A stretch of DNA of 64,000 nucleotides from Rotaria socialis (Eukaryota > Rotifera > Eurotatoria > Philodinida > Philodinidae), in NCBI GenBank assembly GCA_905331475.1, contig CAJNYU010002045.1, positions 315,937 to 379,936 on the forward strand, given 5' to 3'. Both the position numbers and the translations under genes were made by a program. The notes under the pieces were generated by a model. It ran no database searches. It was not told where the DNA came from and saw only the letters and a list, made by a program, of their open reading frames with translations. The first letter of the stretch is position 1. Each line of letters begins with the position of its first letter. Of this stretch, positions 25,140-37,541 are shown in pieces.

Positions 25140-27815
25140 CTATGAAAAACATGATGTTATATTAAATAAATAATCAATACGATAAATCGAATATTTCAAT
25201 GGTATCAAACGATAAATATTCGAAAAATCTTTGATACATTCTGTTCTTCGATTGTAATGATTAATTTTACTCGATAAACTTTCTTGACAATTGTAACAAT
25301 AAAACGTTTCTCGATGGCCTATTTTAATCGGACTTTGTTTTGTTAAATAACTTATTAAGAAATTCATCGCTATATCTTCACAATTCATATTTAATTGAAC
25401 GTATTGACGTATTTGTTCAGACATTATATTCGGATAGAAATCTAAATACCAACGATGTAGAAAAGCAGCTCCAGTAAGTATCATTGAATATGAGCACGAT
25501 GATGATGATGCATCATATTCTGATGTGTTTGACTTATGTGAACGTGAAATAAAGCCAACATGATGCGAAGGATTTTCTTTCCATACACGAAATCCATATT
25601 CAACTTCATCCTGCCGTAAAAAACTATCATTATCTAGAGATAATATACAATCAGTATGAACAAATTGATTCCATGGTAAAAAACGATTATTTAAATTATT
25701 CGATAAATTAAATATATAAACGATTTCAACATGTACAGATGGTAAATATGAATAAAAGTCACCGAGAAAATCTTTTAATGAAAGATTTTCGTTTTTGGAA
25801 TTCTCTATAGGATCAATTTGATTGAATAGAACTAAAATACGATCAAGATTTATCAATCCGTTTAATTGTAGCAATATACGATTTAATTGATAAAAACGTT
25901 TTTTATGTGTTAAAATAAGAATTGTGTATTTTTCATTTGAAGATTGCATTTCAAATGGATTCGTTTGCGTTTTTGAGCGATAAAATGGTTGATATAAACG
26001 ATTCCATTGATCATAGAATGTTGGTTCTACATAGACTAATGGTTTTGTATCTGATTGAAAATTAATATGATCCATTAGACCGATTGGCATTCGAGTAAAG
26101 TTGAAATTTCGTTGATGAATTAAATAATAGAAATCTTTTTCTTTTATTAAACGATCTCTTTCTTCAATGAAGTTCAAATCATTCGATAATGTTGGTAAAC
26201 GATGATTTGTACGTAAATACGCAACCAATGTATGAAAACGCCGTTCAAATGTTTGAAAATAAATCGTAAATAACCATGATAGAGATGATGATGGGTGTGA
26301 CCAATCAATAACTTTTGAATATGGAAGATAATTTTCACAATTAAAAACAATTACATGAATTTGGTGTGCAAGAAGTTTAAAGAAGATTTCGTAGAATTCA
26401 TATTGAATTGCAATAGAATACGATGAAGAACAGATAATAGATGTAATAGAGATATTTTTCTGGAAAATTCTTTCATAACAAGATCGATGAAAACATTCCA
26501 ATGTTGTTTCATATTCATTTTTTAATCGTTCATACTCATACGTAACATTAGTAGCTAAAATGAAATTGAATCCATTTAAATGAATGAACAAAAAACCAGA
26601 GTTACTATTACACTAATGGATGAACTTTCCTTTTTTGTAGGGAAAATCTCTCATGTCCATATAATATACTAACTAGGATAAGTCTTACAGTTGAGATGAT
26701 TTTTGGTAACTATTATTAAAATAACCCTTCTCTTGAAATGTACATGCGGTTCTTGCAGAATATACATAGAACTTTAGTTTCTTTATTCGAAGGATCAAAG
26801 GATTGACAGAAGCTTAGAAAAAAGTCTGTAACAGATGTTCAGTGAAATCGAACCGAGGATCTCAGGCGAATGGAAACAACGAGATTAGAGTCATTTTTTT
26901 ATCATTTTGGTCTCAGTTCCTCATATAAGATGGTATCCTCGAATTGTGAGTCTATGAAACTTTTCACTCTACTCGACGAAATGTTCACATAAACATTTCT
27001 CTCGTATTTATCGATGATTTTATATATTTTTCAAAGCACCAAAAGTTTTTTTTGTGAAACTTACAATTACAATTTAAATAAATAATACCAATATGTGTTT
27101 TTGGTTGTTCATTCAAACGCCAACGATCATTATTAACGTATGTTTGATTTGTAATAAATTGATTATAAAATTTGATAGGAAAAAAATTTCCCTGAAAACA
27201 TCTTTCATCAATATCTTCATCAGTATAATTCAAAAATTCATATAAAACAAAATATTTTTTATCAATCAAATCTCTATAACAAATATTTCGTTGATAGGAT
27301 CGTATTGGTAGATAAATAACATGTAAATATGCTTCACCTTTGTTTAATGTTACATAAGGACTGTTAATTATTGAAATGTTGAAATGAAACTTGTTCAAAA
27401 TATCATAATCAACACCATTTGAAATATTAATCCAATGAAAATAGATGAGAAATTTCGTTTGATTATTACGAAAATTTCTTTCAAAATCCAAATCAAATGA
27501 ATTAAATCGAGAGATTTTTTTCTGTTGTTGTTTGTTATAATCAATTGTTTTAATTAAACGCTGTAAATGCCATGTATATTTGAATAAATGTTTTTCAATT
27601 TTCGTTAAACGATTTTGTATCGACGATAAATTTGCTTGTTTTACACGTATTAAACGTTCAAGTTGTGGTAATTCAACAAGTAGCGAAGTATAAATACGAT
27701 GTTCATCAGTAAGAAATGATTTTCTTATACTATTATACTTGTATATTAATAAAAAACTTGCGAATATTAAAACGAAAAATAACCATCGTTGTCGACGAAG
27801 ATAGATCAACGTCAT
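25140..27815 (-). CDS. Exostosin-like glycosyltransferase, GT64 domain (EXT/EXTL family)
   Basis: Two exons (27065-27815 and 25140-26554, 510-bp intron with a GTAAGT donor) give 721 residues. I choose ATG 27815 (MTLIYLRRQRWLFF), which yields a type II signal anchor at residues ~11-25 after basic residues; upstream in-frame codons include no ATG. A coiled, Gln/Asn-rich stem follows. The C-terminal ~250 residues are a GT64 domain: YTILILTHKKRF, LDNDSFLRQDEVEYGFRVW (D-x-D metal site), HHVGFISRSH, LTGAAFLHRWYL and NCEDIAMNFLISYL. EXT/EXTL enzymes add N-acetylhexosamine or glucuronate to heparan-sulfate linkage or chain in the Golgi. The region before GT64 is diverged, and I do not see a clear GT47 exostosin domain. 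Closest named relative (EXTL2 or EXTL3) not decided. Confidence 0.85.
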
Positions 27816-28852
27816 TCTACATGTGTGGATACATGTGCAGACTAAGCACACCCCCAACAATGAAATCAATATCTATTGGTTTATGAGCACACCATCATTA
27901 ATGGAGAGAAAAAATGTGCATGCGAGAGAAACAGAAATGAAAATATATGTATATGTATGTATCTAAGTCATACAGAAACAGAAAGAAAAAGTCCATGTGA
28001 CATAGATGAACAATTTTATCATATTTTATCAAAAGTTTAGTCAATAGAATATGCCATAATTATTTGCATACAGTTAGAGCTATCAAATCTTAATTGTCAA
28101 ATATTCGATACAAATGAGATAGAAATATTTCTATAATCGTATGCATCTTTGACGTGCACAGCTGCCCTTGTGAAATAGAATAATTTGTTGGTAAAGTTAT
28201 TCAAATCAAATTTCATTTTCAGACAACAACATTCTGTCCAATTTTATTCTATTAGATAGCAACTTTCTCATTCATTTCATTTGTTCACAAAAAAATACTT
28301 TCTAAGTTTAACTTTGATCTTACAAACGACCTACTCAATAAAAGAAATAAAATTTGATATGAAGACATTCTAAATGTCGATTCAGCTACAACATGGTTTC
28401 TTATATGACTGAAGAACTTCTCTGATCGTCGAGCACATCTTACAAATGCAAGTTCATGTTGAATAAATGTGAAACACTCGTACCATTTCATTGTATACAG
28501 TTCAATCTTATTTTTAATTCAGCAGCTATAGTTACAGTCAACATTGACTTCGAATTGTAGATCCATCTTTTCGTCATATGACTATAATAGTACATTGCAG
28601 TAAATATTTCAAAAGCTAAATGAGGTACGAAACGTGTATTCAAGATATACGAAATTTTCGGGGTACGGAGTATGATATATTTGATAGCTCTGTGTACACT
28701 GTTGTGATCAACTAGCTATTTTGTTTTCATCTAAGTTGTTTGAAAAGCCTGTTTAAAAGGTTTTGAAACTAAATGATTACATGTAAACAAGCGAGGTTAT
28801 TGCGTTCCTTGAATACTCTTTAATGTAGCATATAGATTTATGCTATTATATA
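27816..28852. other. Intergenic upstream of EXTL, no gene seen
   Basis: AT-rich, no phased exons on either strand. I searched the minus strand by eye for the missing CLU exons (expected motif near YRGYRVTAQS) and found none. Confidence 0.5.
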
Positions 28853-29118
28853 CCCAGGTCGATCAACTTGTGTCGTACACGGCCGCTTGGTATGCACTGT
28901 ATTACGGTCGCTTGGCATCATGCCATATACGATCGTATACTGCAATATCCGACCATATTACGGCCGTTAGTAGCCGTTTACGACACGGCGAAATACGGCC
29001 GTAATACGGCGCATGCCAAAACGTCGAATTACGGCGATTTACGGTCGGAAACGTTATAAAACGGTAGTAAACGTTGCCGTATACGATCGTATCAGGTCAC
29101 CGTAATGTTCGACCTGGG
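28853..29118. mobile_element. CCCAGG-bounded short element, copy 1
   Basis: A 266-bp element starting CCCAGGTCGA and ending TCGACCTGGG (10-bp terminal inverted repeats), with TA on both flanks. The interior is dense in TACGGCCGTA-like palindromic words and is far more GC-rich than its surroundings. No ORF of note. It shares ends and internal words with the copy at 29354-29640. Confidence 0.75.
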
Positions 29119-29353
29119 TAAAACTCAGTTTATCAATCTTGTTAATTTTACCAAAGATTTTCAACGCTAACACAGTTTCTACCATGAGGAGTATCAATCT
29201 ACAGTACATATAGTATGCAAATGAATCCATTTAGGATAAAATTATATATATATACAAGACTTTTACATGCGCACATTAATAAATCCCACATTTTCGATGC
29301 TGCTTTTCAGGATGTATAATTTTTAATTTATTAGTAAATATGTTTTATAGTTC

Positions 29354-29640
29354 CCCAGGTCGAACATACACGGTCGTATACGACGGTAAATCGCCGTATT
29401 TGGCCGTATTACATGGCTCCGTATTACGATCGTAAATCTCCGTGTCGTATACGGCGAAATACGGCGCTTTNACACACGTATATATAGGAGAGAGATAGAA
29501 GAGAGACAAGAGAGAGAGATATTACACCAATGGAAAGAGAACAGAAGGAAGAGGAAGGAGAATCATCGAAGCGTGCAATCAATATCGGCACATACGGCCC
29601 GTATTTCACCGTATACGGATGTCGTAAAGCTCGTCCTGGG
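29354..29640. mobile_element. CCCAGG-bounded short element, copy 2
   Basis: A 287-bp relative of the element at 28853-29118. It starts CCCAGGTCGAACATACACGG and ends TCGTCCTGGG, with TC on both flanks. The middle holds one ambiguous base (29471) and a GA-rich microsatellite (about 29486-29520), between TACGGC-rich arms. Non-autonomous. Confidence 0.7.
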
Positions 29641-30761
29641 TCTCTATACATTGGTTGATGTGCTTCGTGAATACTCCACATAATAATCCAAAATAACATT
29701 TACTATTCAAGAAATGATACCTAAAACAAAACTTAATATCCAATAAGGTATATTTCCAATGATTCAAAATATCTATTGAACGTTTATGAACTTAACGATA
29801 TTTCCAGCATCCGTTATGCTAAAGCAATAGCAGAGAGAAAGATATAACAACGTACATTGTTAAAACAAAGTGAGTTTATTTGGTTTATTTGAAATAAATG
29901 TTCAAATTGTCTTAAATTGCCTTTCGCCTGTTCGTGACTATCAAATAATGTTTATTTTTACTTTACTATTTGTTTCGTTAGAATTTTTGTGTGCTAAAAT
30001 TATATTTTTGAACTGTGGATGATTAAAAGTCAAATGAAACATATGCTATACCTTTCACCTCAAATCAAAAGTATCATTAGCATCTAGAAAAAAAGACAAA
30101 ATGCTCAATTTTAGTTTAAACACAGATATCATTCTTGTATAGCATCAATATAACTACAATTATTTATATAGACTGTTGATTTAAAACTTTTTTGTGAAAT
30201 TTGTGTCACACAATATAAAATTCAAACACCTATGTTAGGTTCACCTCATGTAGTACATTTGCACGAATATCACATCAATATGATGCAGTCGTCAAAAACA
30301 AAATGATTAGTGGAAAGTATTAGGTATATCATGGAATGTAATCTGATTGGTGTAAATAAGAAAGGATATGCTACATACACTATTGTATGTAGCGTGTGAA
30401 TGTAGCTTATCTTAACCGGACTATTTCCCAATGAGTTGACGATAGATGATAAGAAATTGTATTCGTGTGCAATTTAAAAATATGTCTTCATCGAAATTAC
30501 CATACTAGGTAAAAACTAAACATCTTAGTCATTAAGCATATGTGCTTCATAGTTTTGTTATTTGCTTCTTGTCCTCGTCTGATTCATATCTTTCCTTATT
30601 TGGTGATTGAAAATGGCCGAATCAACGTTTTGGCTCTGTAGACACGAGCCGTTTTTGTGCATGGAAACTAAGACATGATCAATGGTGGCTAATAAACGTC
30701 ATGTTTAAAAATACTGTCTATTTTTGAGCTTGCTTTTATAATTTAACCGGTAAGAGTAGTA
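29641..30761. other. Intergenic upstream of cofilin
   Basis: No gene seen. A perfect hairpin lies at 30370-30393 (GCTACATACA, 4-base loop, TGTATGTAGC). Confidence 0.5.
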
Positions 30762-30767
30762 TATAAA
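30762..30767 (+). promoter_or_regulatory. Probable TATA box of cofilin
   Basis: TATAAA in the context AGTATATAAAGACC, 166 bases before the start codon. A pyrimidine-rich 5' UTR follows. Inferred from motif and position only. Confidence 0.5.
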
Positions 30768-30927
30768 GACCTTGGTTATGTTGTTTTTTTTTCATTCAAA
30801 AGTATTTTCTCAATCTAATTTCTACTTGCTTATTTCTTTCTGAGCTCTGTGAACAACTATTCATCACCGCTTTCGTTTTTTTTACCAATCTCAACATTTA
30901 CTCTTAACAACCAACACTGTATATATC

Positions 30928-32198
30928 ATGTCTGGATCGGTAAGTGACCCTATCGTTTTCTCTCTATTTTTTTCCTGCTCGCTATGTATGTGTCTGTCTA
31001 AACAAGAGAGAAAGGGAGAAGAAGAAGAAGAAGAAGAAGAAGAAAAATCGCCCACGAATAAATATCTGCAGTGTCTGAGAGAATATGCCCGATATTGATG
31101 ACGGATGATAATTATAGTTGTCTTATGCTAGAATGCTTAGCTGAGACAGCGAGTATGCTCGACCGTATTCTTATTCTTTTTATGAATCATGAATGCATAT
31201 AGCTTAGCATCAGCGAACTATGGGCGATTGTTTTTACTACGTTGTATCCTGCAAAAGAATAGGATAGAGAAAAAGAAGGAAGAGAAAGACAAATAGAGAC
31301 GATCCAAAATAGCGCACTACCATCAGTTGTACAGTTCCATTTTCTTTTTCTTTTTCTCTCTTCGACTAACATAGACAACATAAACTACGTAGCTTACAAT
31401 GGTAAGAAACACGTGTAATATTTATCAAAAAAAAAGAACTCTATAAACTAAGAAACATTTTTAGCATAATATGGTGGGTGAATTTAAAAGAAGTCTAGAT
31501 AGGTTTGAATGAAGTGAAATTCTTAAATACCCTTTTAGTTAGGCAAATCAAAAAAAAATAAAGAGAGCATTTCCAAATATTATTTCTTTTTTCATACAAA
31601 ATTATGTATTTTTGTTCTTCATTTTATTTTTTATAGGCATCTGGAGTTAAAGTCGATAATTCAGTCATTGAGAAATTTCATGAATTTAAAATAAAAAAAC
31701 AAATTGGTTATCTTGTACTTGGCTTCAGTGATGATATATCAAAAATTGTTGTGCTCAAAGAAGGTGCGAATTCAGCACCCCAAAATGCACCGCCAGATGA
31801 CAAAAGTAATTGAACGAGCAAAATTCTTGAAATGATTATTTTTCATATTCTAATTTTAGATAAAAAATGGGCTGAAATGCTTGAATATTTGCCAGAAAAT
31901 GATGTACGATATGCTATAATTGATATGTTCTATGAAACCAAAGAAGGATTACGTACAGAAATTTATTTTATTTCATGGTAAAGAAATTCTTTTTCATTCA
32001 TTGTCATATGTATTAATTTCATCTAATATGGTTTCTAGGGCGCCAGATACAGCAACAATCAAACGTAAAATGTTATGTGCATCAAGCAAAGATGCTTTAA
32101 AAAATGCCCTGCAAGGTATTCGTAATCATTTACAAGCAACTTGCAAATCGGATCTTGATTTGGCTGCAATTATTAATGACAAAGTCAAATCTAAATAG
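30928..32198 (+). CDS. ADF/cofilin actin-depolymerising factor
   Basis: Four exons (30928-30939, 31637-31805, 31860-31977, 32039-32198) encode 152 residues, the normal cofilin length. The first exon carries only four codons (Met-Ser-Gly-Ser) before a ~700-bp intron; an intron just after the initiator is typical of animal cofilin genes. The ADF-H domain spans nearly the whole protein: ASGVKVDN at the N-terminus, YAIIDMFYETKEGLRTEIYFISW, then WAPDTATIKRKMLCASSKDA, the long actin-binding helix region, and LQGIRNHLQATCKSDLD. It severs and depolymerises actin filaments. The N-terminal Ser-Gly-Ser could be the regulatory phosphosite (inference). A GAA microsatellite lies in intron 1 (about 31017-31044). 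Three overlapping AATAAA motifs follow the stop. Confidence 0.95.
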
Positions 32199-32232
32199 AA
32201 CAACAATATTTATTTGAAATATACGCATGAAA

Positions 32233-32246
32233 AATAAATAAATAAA
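32233..32246 (+). terminator. Poly(A) signals of cofilin
   Basis: Overlapping AATAAATAAATAAA 35-48 bases after the stop codon. Confidence 0.6.
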
Positions 32247-35200
32247 CATTCTTAATCCGACGTTCTCTCACTTTCGCTCTCTCATTTCTTTATGTATTTT
32301 GATCACCGTCTACACAAAAGAAAACGTTTGTGCTATTATAATTATAATAATTATTACTTCTTCTGTCTTTATTATCTTCTCATCTTTTTTTTTTGCTATT
32401 TTACATAATGTGGTCTCTTCGTTTTTCATGTAAAAGCAGAAAACAAAAGATTACAGTAACCAAACACAAAAAATATCCAATTCAATATGAATGATAAAAA
32501 CAGCAAACCGTATACTTTATGTGTTGCCATTTTTTCCAAGTGTTCCTTTTTACCTGCTTTGTTAAAATTGTGCCTGATGTGGCAATAAAACACAAAGACA
32601 CAATCTATCTATAGTATTGAATCGTATGAATTCAATGCCCATACGAATGTTGCTGACAAATGTTGATTCTCCTCGGTTTTTTCGTCTTGAATTATTTTCT
32701 CCTTACAACAAATGGACTGCGAACGCAAAATGTAGAGAATCATAGTAGACGCAAAGTTTTATAGGCCTAAACCTGTACATATAATACGGCGACATGTACC
32801 ATATGGAAAACTCTATTAATAATTCGATATATTCCAACGCCGATGATAAATGATCGAATGCGTGTGCTGTTTTTATAATAGGCATATTATTTTGTGGGAT
32901 TAAGTTGTCCCGTAACTGGACAGATGCTAGCGACAGAGTTCACCAATAATTCTCTCTCAACTTCAAGCTGCTCCGAAGGATTCGAGTCATCCTTAGAAAT
33001 GTTTGTACAGACTATCTACAAAGATGTGAACAGCCAGAATGAAGACTTCTTTTAGAAGAAATTTTATTGTCAAGCTAATCAGTTGTAGTGAAGAAAAAAA
33101 TATATATCCGTGGTTTAAAGATCTTTGCTCTTTTTGAATGATATCTTCGAACCCTGGATATCATTTGAAAAACATTCAGATTATATAAGTTAAGCCATTT
33201 AAGATACTTTTGCCGGTTTCATAGAAGTCGTGTCAACAGTGTAGAGTGCGATAAAATACATTTATAATATTCCGCCTACTACACGTCAATTTGCAGCTAG
33301 CTTAGACCGCAAACTATATATGAAAAACACTTTGCAGATTATATTTGACCTTCACTGAATCGATAATCACTGTCGTGAGTGTTTTTCCTCTGATGAAAAA
33401 ACTTGCTCGATGCACAAATTTTATCGTGCACAAACTCTCGTTTTTAAAAGATGCACGAAAATTTCCATAAAATAATTTTCTTACCGAAAGTGAACTATTT
33501 TTTAATTGAAAAAATAGCCGTCTGACGGAAAAAATATTCATAGACGAATAGTTAAAATCATATTTGTAATTGATATTAAAAGTAGTGACTTTTTGTTAAG
33601 ATAAAAAACATAATATCTAGTGTCTAGTTAAAACATTTCCAAGGAACATGCTGCCAGTAACGATTACACCCAGAAAACGTCTACGCTAATCATTTTCCAT
33701 TGCTAACATTTACTATATATCTTTGTGTTAAAATTATAAATTAAAACATTATTTAATACATCTTAAACATATATTATGTCTATTTTGTTGTACTCCAAAA
33801 CATATGATGCTATTAAGAGTACTCGAAGGTTTTTTCTCATACTTGTTTTGACTTATTATTTAAAAATAAAACTTAGGGATTATATATAATAGGAAGTTTC
33901 TCATTGCTTATTGAACAAACACTTAGAGGATGTGAGCGGATACATACATTACTGGCAGCAGTCGTCGGTGATCCTTGTGATATATATATATATATTACAA
34001 TTTATCACTACATTGATATATCGAATGTAGATAGTGTATTTTGCTAACCATTAGTTTCAGTCTGTTGACAGCATTTACATTTGCTAGTATTTTCAATGAA
34101 AAATGAGTCAGTAGTTTGTTATTCTAACATATAAGTTCTACTATATTTCTTGATAATCTTCGATCCCGAGACTATCTGAATCGTTAATCTCAGTATTGTA
34201 CTTTATATAATAGGTTTTTTCCGTAAAGATTACAATACTAATCGCGTAGATTTTAGTTTGATGTGCATATAAGTAAGAATATTGAGGATGTGGCATTTAT
34301 GTTCTTTAAATTTTCTCAATGTTCTATCGAAGCTCACTAAACAAATGATTGACGGTTGTTGTATTTATCATTGCACGATCGAATTTAGACTATTCGTTTT
34401 CTACTTTAGTGTACAGATAAAACTTCGAGTTTCCTTCGCCATAAGTCGTGACAGAAACTTTCTTGGATGGAATTCATCAATTAAGTGTTATTTTAATATG
34501 CGAACTACCTGATTGTTGCATTTGTGAAGGATCATCTGAAAGCATGGTGAAGAAATTAGCCACAGAATAGATAGAATCAAGCAATATCATTAAGATAAAC
34601 AACTGCGCCTCGTTTGACATATCCACCGCATATGATTGTTCGAACAATTTTATATTTAGTTGATGTTCTTCATTTTAAATAATAAAACTCTTATCAAATT
34701 TTCAATTGTTCTCCGCAGAAAAGGCTTAACTATAAACTAATACTACTTTTAATGTGTTTCGAAACATACTGCGTGATTATAATGGTTTTTAGTCATTATC
34801 AAAGCACCCAACATCAGAAAAATCCATGATCCAGTATTTCTACGCTCCATTGTTTTCATACAGCTGATCTTCAAGAGTAAAACAAAAAAGGAAATCTTTC
34901 TTTGGTACCGTTTAAAATTATCATCATCTTTCAATCTCACAGATAAATTTTACTGTGAATGCTTCGTATGACGCTTCTGAACGTATCATCACAGTAAACC
35001 TAAAAGTGTGAGGAAATGAGTATCAAGCATTGACTGTAAAAGCTTCTGTTGTGATGTAAGCTCATCGGAAATTTATCTGAAAAAACGATATGATTCAGCC
35101 CATGTGATTCAAACCGGAAAAAACCGGCAGTTCACCTTTCGGTATAATGTGCGCTCTACCGCCGGTATATCGCCAGTTTTTCATGAAAGTGATGCATCCT

Positions 35201-36049
35201 TTTGCATAGTATAGAAACGACTGAATGTTTTTTAAGTCTGTTAAAACCGGCAGAATCGTGTTGAATTCGGAGCACTCTGATTATGCCGATGCGCCTGAGC
35301 CGCCTGTAGTAGCCACACCTCTCAAATCAGTCACATTTATGAGATAAATATTTTATTAAAGATGTTGCTGTAAAAATAATAATTCTCAAAATATATACTA
35401 CAATAGTTTTGTTTTCGATTAATTCGAATTCTTTTTCAGAAATAAATAGGGATTTGACACAAAAAACCGGTTTCTGGAAACCTTTTTAACTGGAACCGGA
35501 GCTTACAAGCGCTACCGCCGGTTATTATGAGTACCGCGTTATACCGGCGGTAGTGACAAAAACTGTGCGACATGGGAGTTCAATGCCATTGACACGGATT
35601 CGCATCCACCTTTTTAATCAACTCATTGAATTCTATAAATATCCAAACAGTTTCATTTCAGTAGCACATTTGTTTTTTCGAGATATTTTATTATTCGGCT
35701 CGGAGAAATGGTATCTTATGAAGTTTACATTTTTACCAAAAAATTATAAAAGAGCATCGATTTTTTATTATACTTAATTACCGAAATCTAAGTAAGGCTT
35801 GAACACATAAATACAATCGCACCGCAAAAGGAAGTACTTCTTACATGACGCTTGTTATGGTTGATTGTATTTGGGGCATTACACTTTTCTGAGTCAGCTA
35901 CCTTTGATTTCATGACGATACGATGATTACTTGATGGTTGATTGCGTCGCTTCTTGATGCAATTTTTATTTTTCTTACTATTTCAGCGCGTGATCTGTTT
36001 ATGTCATTGCATAGTTATTTTGTTTACAAGTATACAGTTTCTACGATCA
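32247..36049. other. Intergenic, with a CCGCCGGT-rich repeat at ~35107-35550
   Basis: No gene seen in 3.8 kb. A TA microsatellite lies near 33980-33995. Between about 35107 and 35550 the words AACCGG, ACCGGCAG and TACCGCCGGT, with reverse complements (ATACCGGCGGTAG at the right end), recur and suggest a degraded inverted-repeat element. Confidence 0.5.
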
Positions 36050-36056
36050 TATAAAA
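36050..36056 (+). promoter_or_regulatory. Possible TATA box of the SPFH gene
   Basis: TATAAAA about 97 bases before the chosen start codon. Motif evidence only. Confidence 0.35.
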
Positions 36057-36146
36057 TGTTCGCATTTTACTTATACTAGCAATCAAATAAGTGTAAAGTA
36101 TAAAAAATATAATTCGTCTGACCTAATACAACAACTATGGTAGACA

Positions 36147-37541
36147 ATGATGGTGTATTATATATTGTCTGAATACAAAAAAACATTCAGTAAAAATATT
36201 CACCATGCAACAAGTGATGATAAAATACGTATTCCAAACGATCGATCTTTGTACGATGAGCTTGAACAGCGTAATTTGCTCAAACGATTTCGAGTTGCTC
36301 CTGGCCTCGGCATTCATTTGGTTAAAGAAGGTGAAATAGGTCTAGCCATGTTAAATTCAGCTCCGAGATTTCTAGCACCTGGTCGATACACATTTATTTC
36401 TCCATTCAGTCATTTTCTTGAAGCAGTCAAAATTACTGGCAAATTAATCAAACTCGGTAATATTCAAATTGTAACAGTGAATCAAGATGAGATTGGTCTA
36501 AGTATTCGCAATGGAGAAACTATTCTGCTCGATCCAGGTCGATATATCTTGACAGCACCACATATCTTCGAAAGCAGTACTGCAGCAAACGCTCAATATA
36601 TTAAATTAGGAACGTATCGACGAATTACTGTGCCCGTTGGATTTGTTGCCGTTGCATTTGATGTTGGAAAACAAATTATTATTCGGCCAGAAGATACTGA
36701 ATCAGGTCCGTTCGAAACAAATTCACCCACATTTCTCTTTGATGAAAAAAATGGATTTCAATCTGTTCAACTTCAAGTTCGAGAACTCGATGAATTGAAA
36801 GTTAACACACGAGATGGAGTTACAATCACAGCCAAAGGTTTAATTACGTATCGTATTCATGATCCACGAACATCATTTATGACTGTACAAGATATTCATG
36901 GAGCAGTAAAACGAGCAGCTGAAGCTACTCTCACTTCGCTCTTTCTCAATGCTGCCATCGATGAAATAGCTCCACCTGTACCACAAAAACTAAGCGACGG
37001 TCTTATACAAATGAACACTGCCATTGAAGGTGAAAACTTCAATCAGCACATTCGTGATGCATTTCTTCATGATTTTTCACACAAAGTCAACCAATGGGGT
37101 ATTGAATTGCAAGATCTCAATATTGAAAAACTTGAATTTGATAATAGTGTAAAAGATTTACTACGAAAACGTGCTCAAGCTCATGTTGAAACAGCTACAA
37201 GTTTAGCCAATATGCGTTCTCAAACGAATATTGCCATACAACAGGCTGAACGAGAAAAACAACAGGCTCAAATTCAAGCTGAAGCCGAAGCGTTTGTTAC
37301 TCGAACCAAGGCCGATGCTGATTTCTATGCGGCCAAGCAGCATGCTGAAGCAGCTAAAGTATTGCAGGAAGTTCCATTGTCAGCTCAATTGGAATTGAAG
37401 CGACTCGACGTAGAAATGGTTAAAGCAACGGGTGATCGAACAACATTTATGCCAATGAATTTTAGTATTGGTGATGTTGGAATGAATGACAAACAAAATG
37501 GAAAGATGTATTTTGCATCGAACCAAGCAGGTCTACTATGA
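36147..37541 (+). CDS. SPFH/Band 7 (prohibitin-like) domain protein, intronless
   Basis: A single ORF of 464 residues from ATG 36147; ATG 36150 is an equally possible start. The first ~170 residues hold two copies of a glycine-rich motif ([20 protein letters not shown] at ~62-81 and [20 protein letters not shown] at ~114-133). The Band 7/SPFH domain follows at ~160-340 ([47 protein letters not shown]). A charged, Ala/Gln/Glu-rich coiled coil at ~350-420 ([35 protein letters not shown]) is typical of flotillin/stomatin/prohibitin scaffolds, which oligomerise on membranes. No hydrophobic N-terminal anchor is visible, so membrane contact would be peripheral. Absence of introns in 1.4 kb is unusual here and fits transfer or retroposition. 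Subfamily not identified. Confidence 0.85.
   Translation: MMVYYILSEYKKTFSKNIHHATSDDKIRIPNDRSLYDELEQRNLLKRFRVAPGLGIHLVKEGEIGLAMLNSAPRFLAPGRYTFISPFSHFLEAVKITGKLIKLGNIQIVTVNQDEIGLSIRNGETILLDPGRYILTAPHIFESSTAANAQYIKLGTYRRITVPVGFVAVAFDVGKQIIIRPEDTESGPFETNSPTFLFDEKNGFQSVQLQVRELDELKVNTRDGVTITAKGLITYRIHDPRTSFMTVQDIHGAVKRAAEATLTSLFLNAAIDEIAPPVPQKLSDGLIQMNTAIEGENFNQHIRDAFLHDFSHKVNQWGIELQDLNIEKLEFDNSVKDLLRKRAQAHVETATSLANMRSQTNIAIQQAEREKQQAQIQAEAEAFVTRTKADADFYAAKQHAEAAKVLQEVPLSAQLELKRLDVEMVKATGDRTTFMPMNFSIGDVGMNDKQNGKMYFASNQAGLL

Noticed and set aside
26821-26890. tRNA-like T-arm motif (reverse strand GGTTCGATTT)
   Set aside because: The flanking bases do not form a T-stem, and no acceptor or anticodon stem could be built.
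27816-27869. Upstream extension of the EXTL reading frame
   Set aside because: The frame is open but starts at TTG; the first ATG is at 27815 and gives a proper type II anchor.
29424-29699. Minus-strand ORF of 91 codons
   Set aside because: It spans the CCCAGG element, a microsatellite and an ambiguous base; not protein-like.
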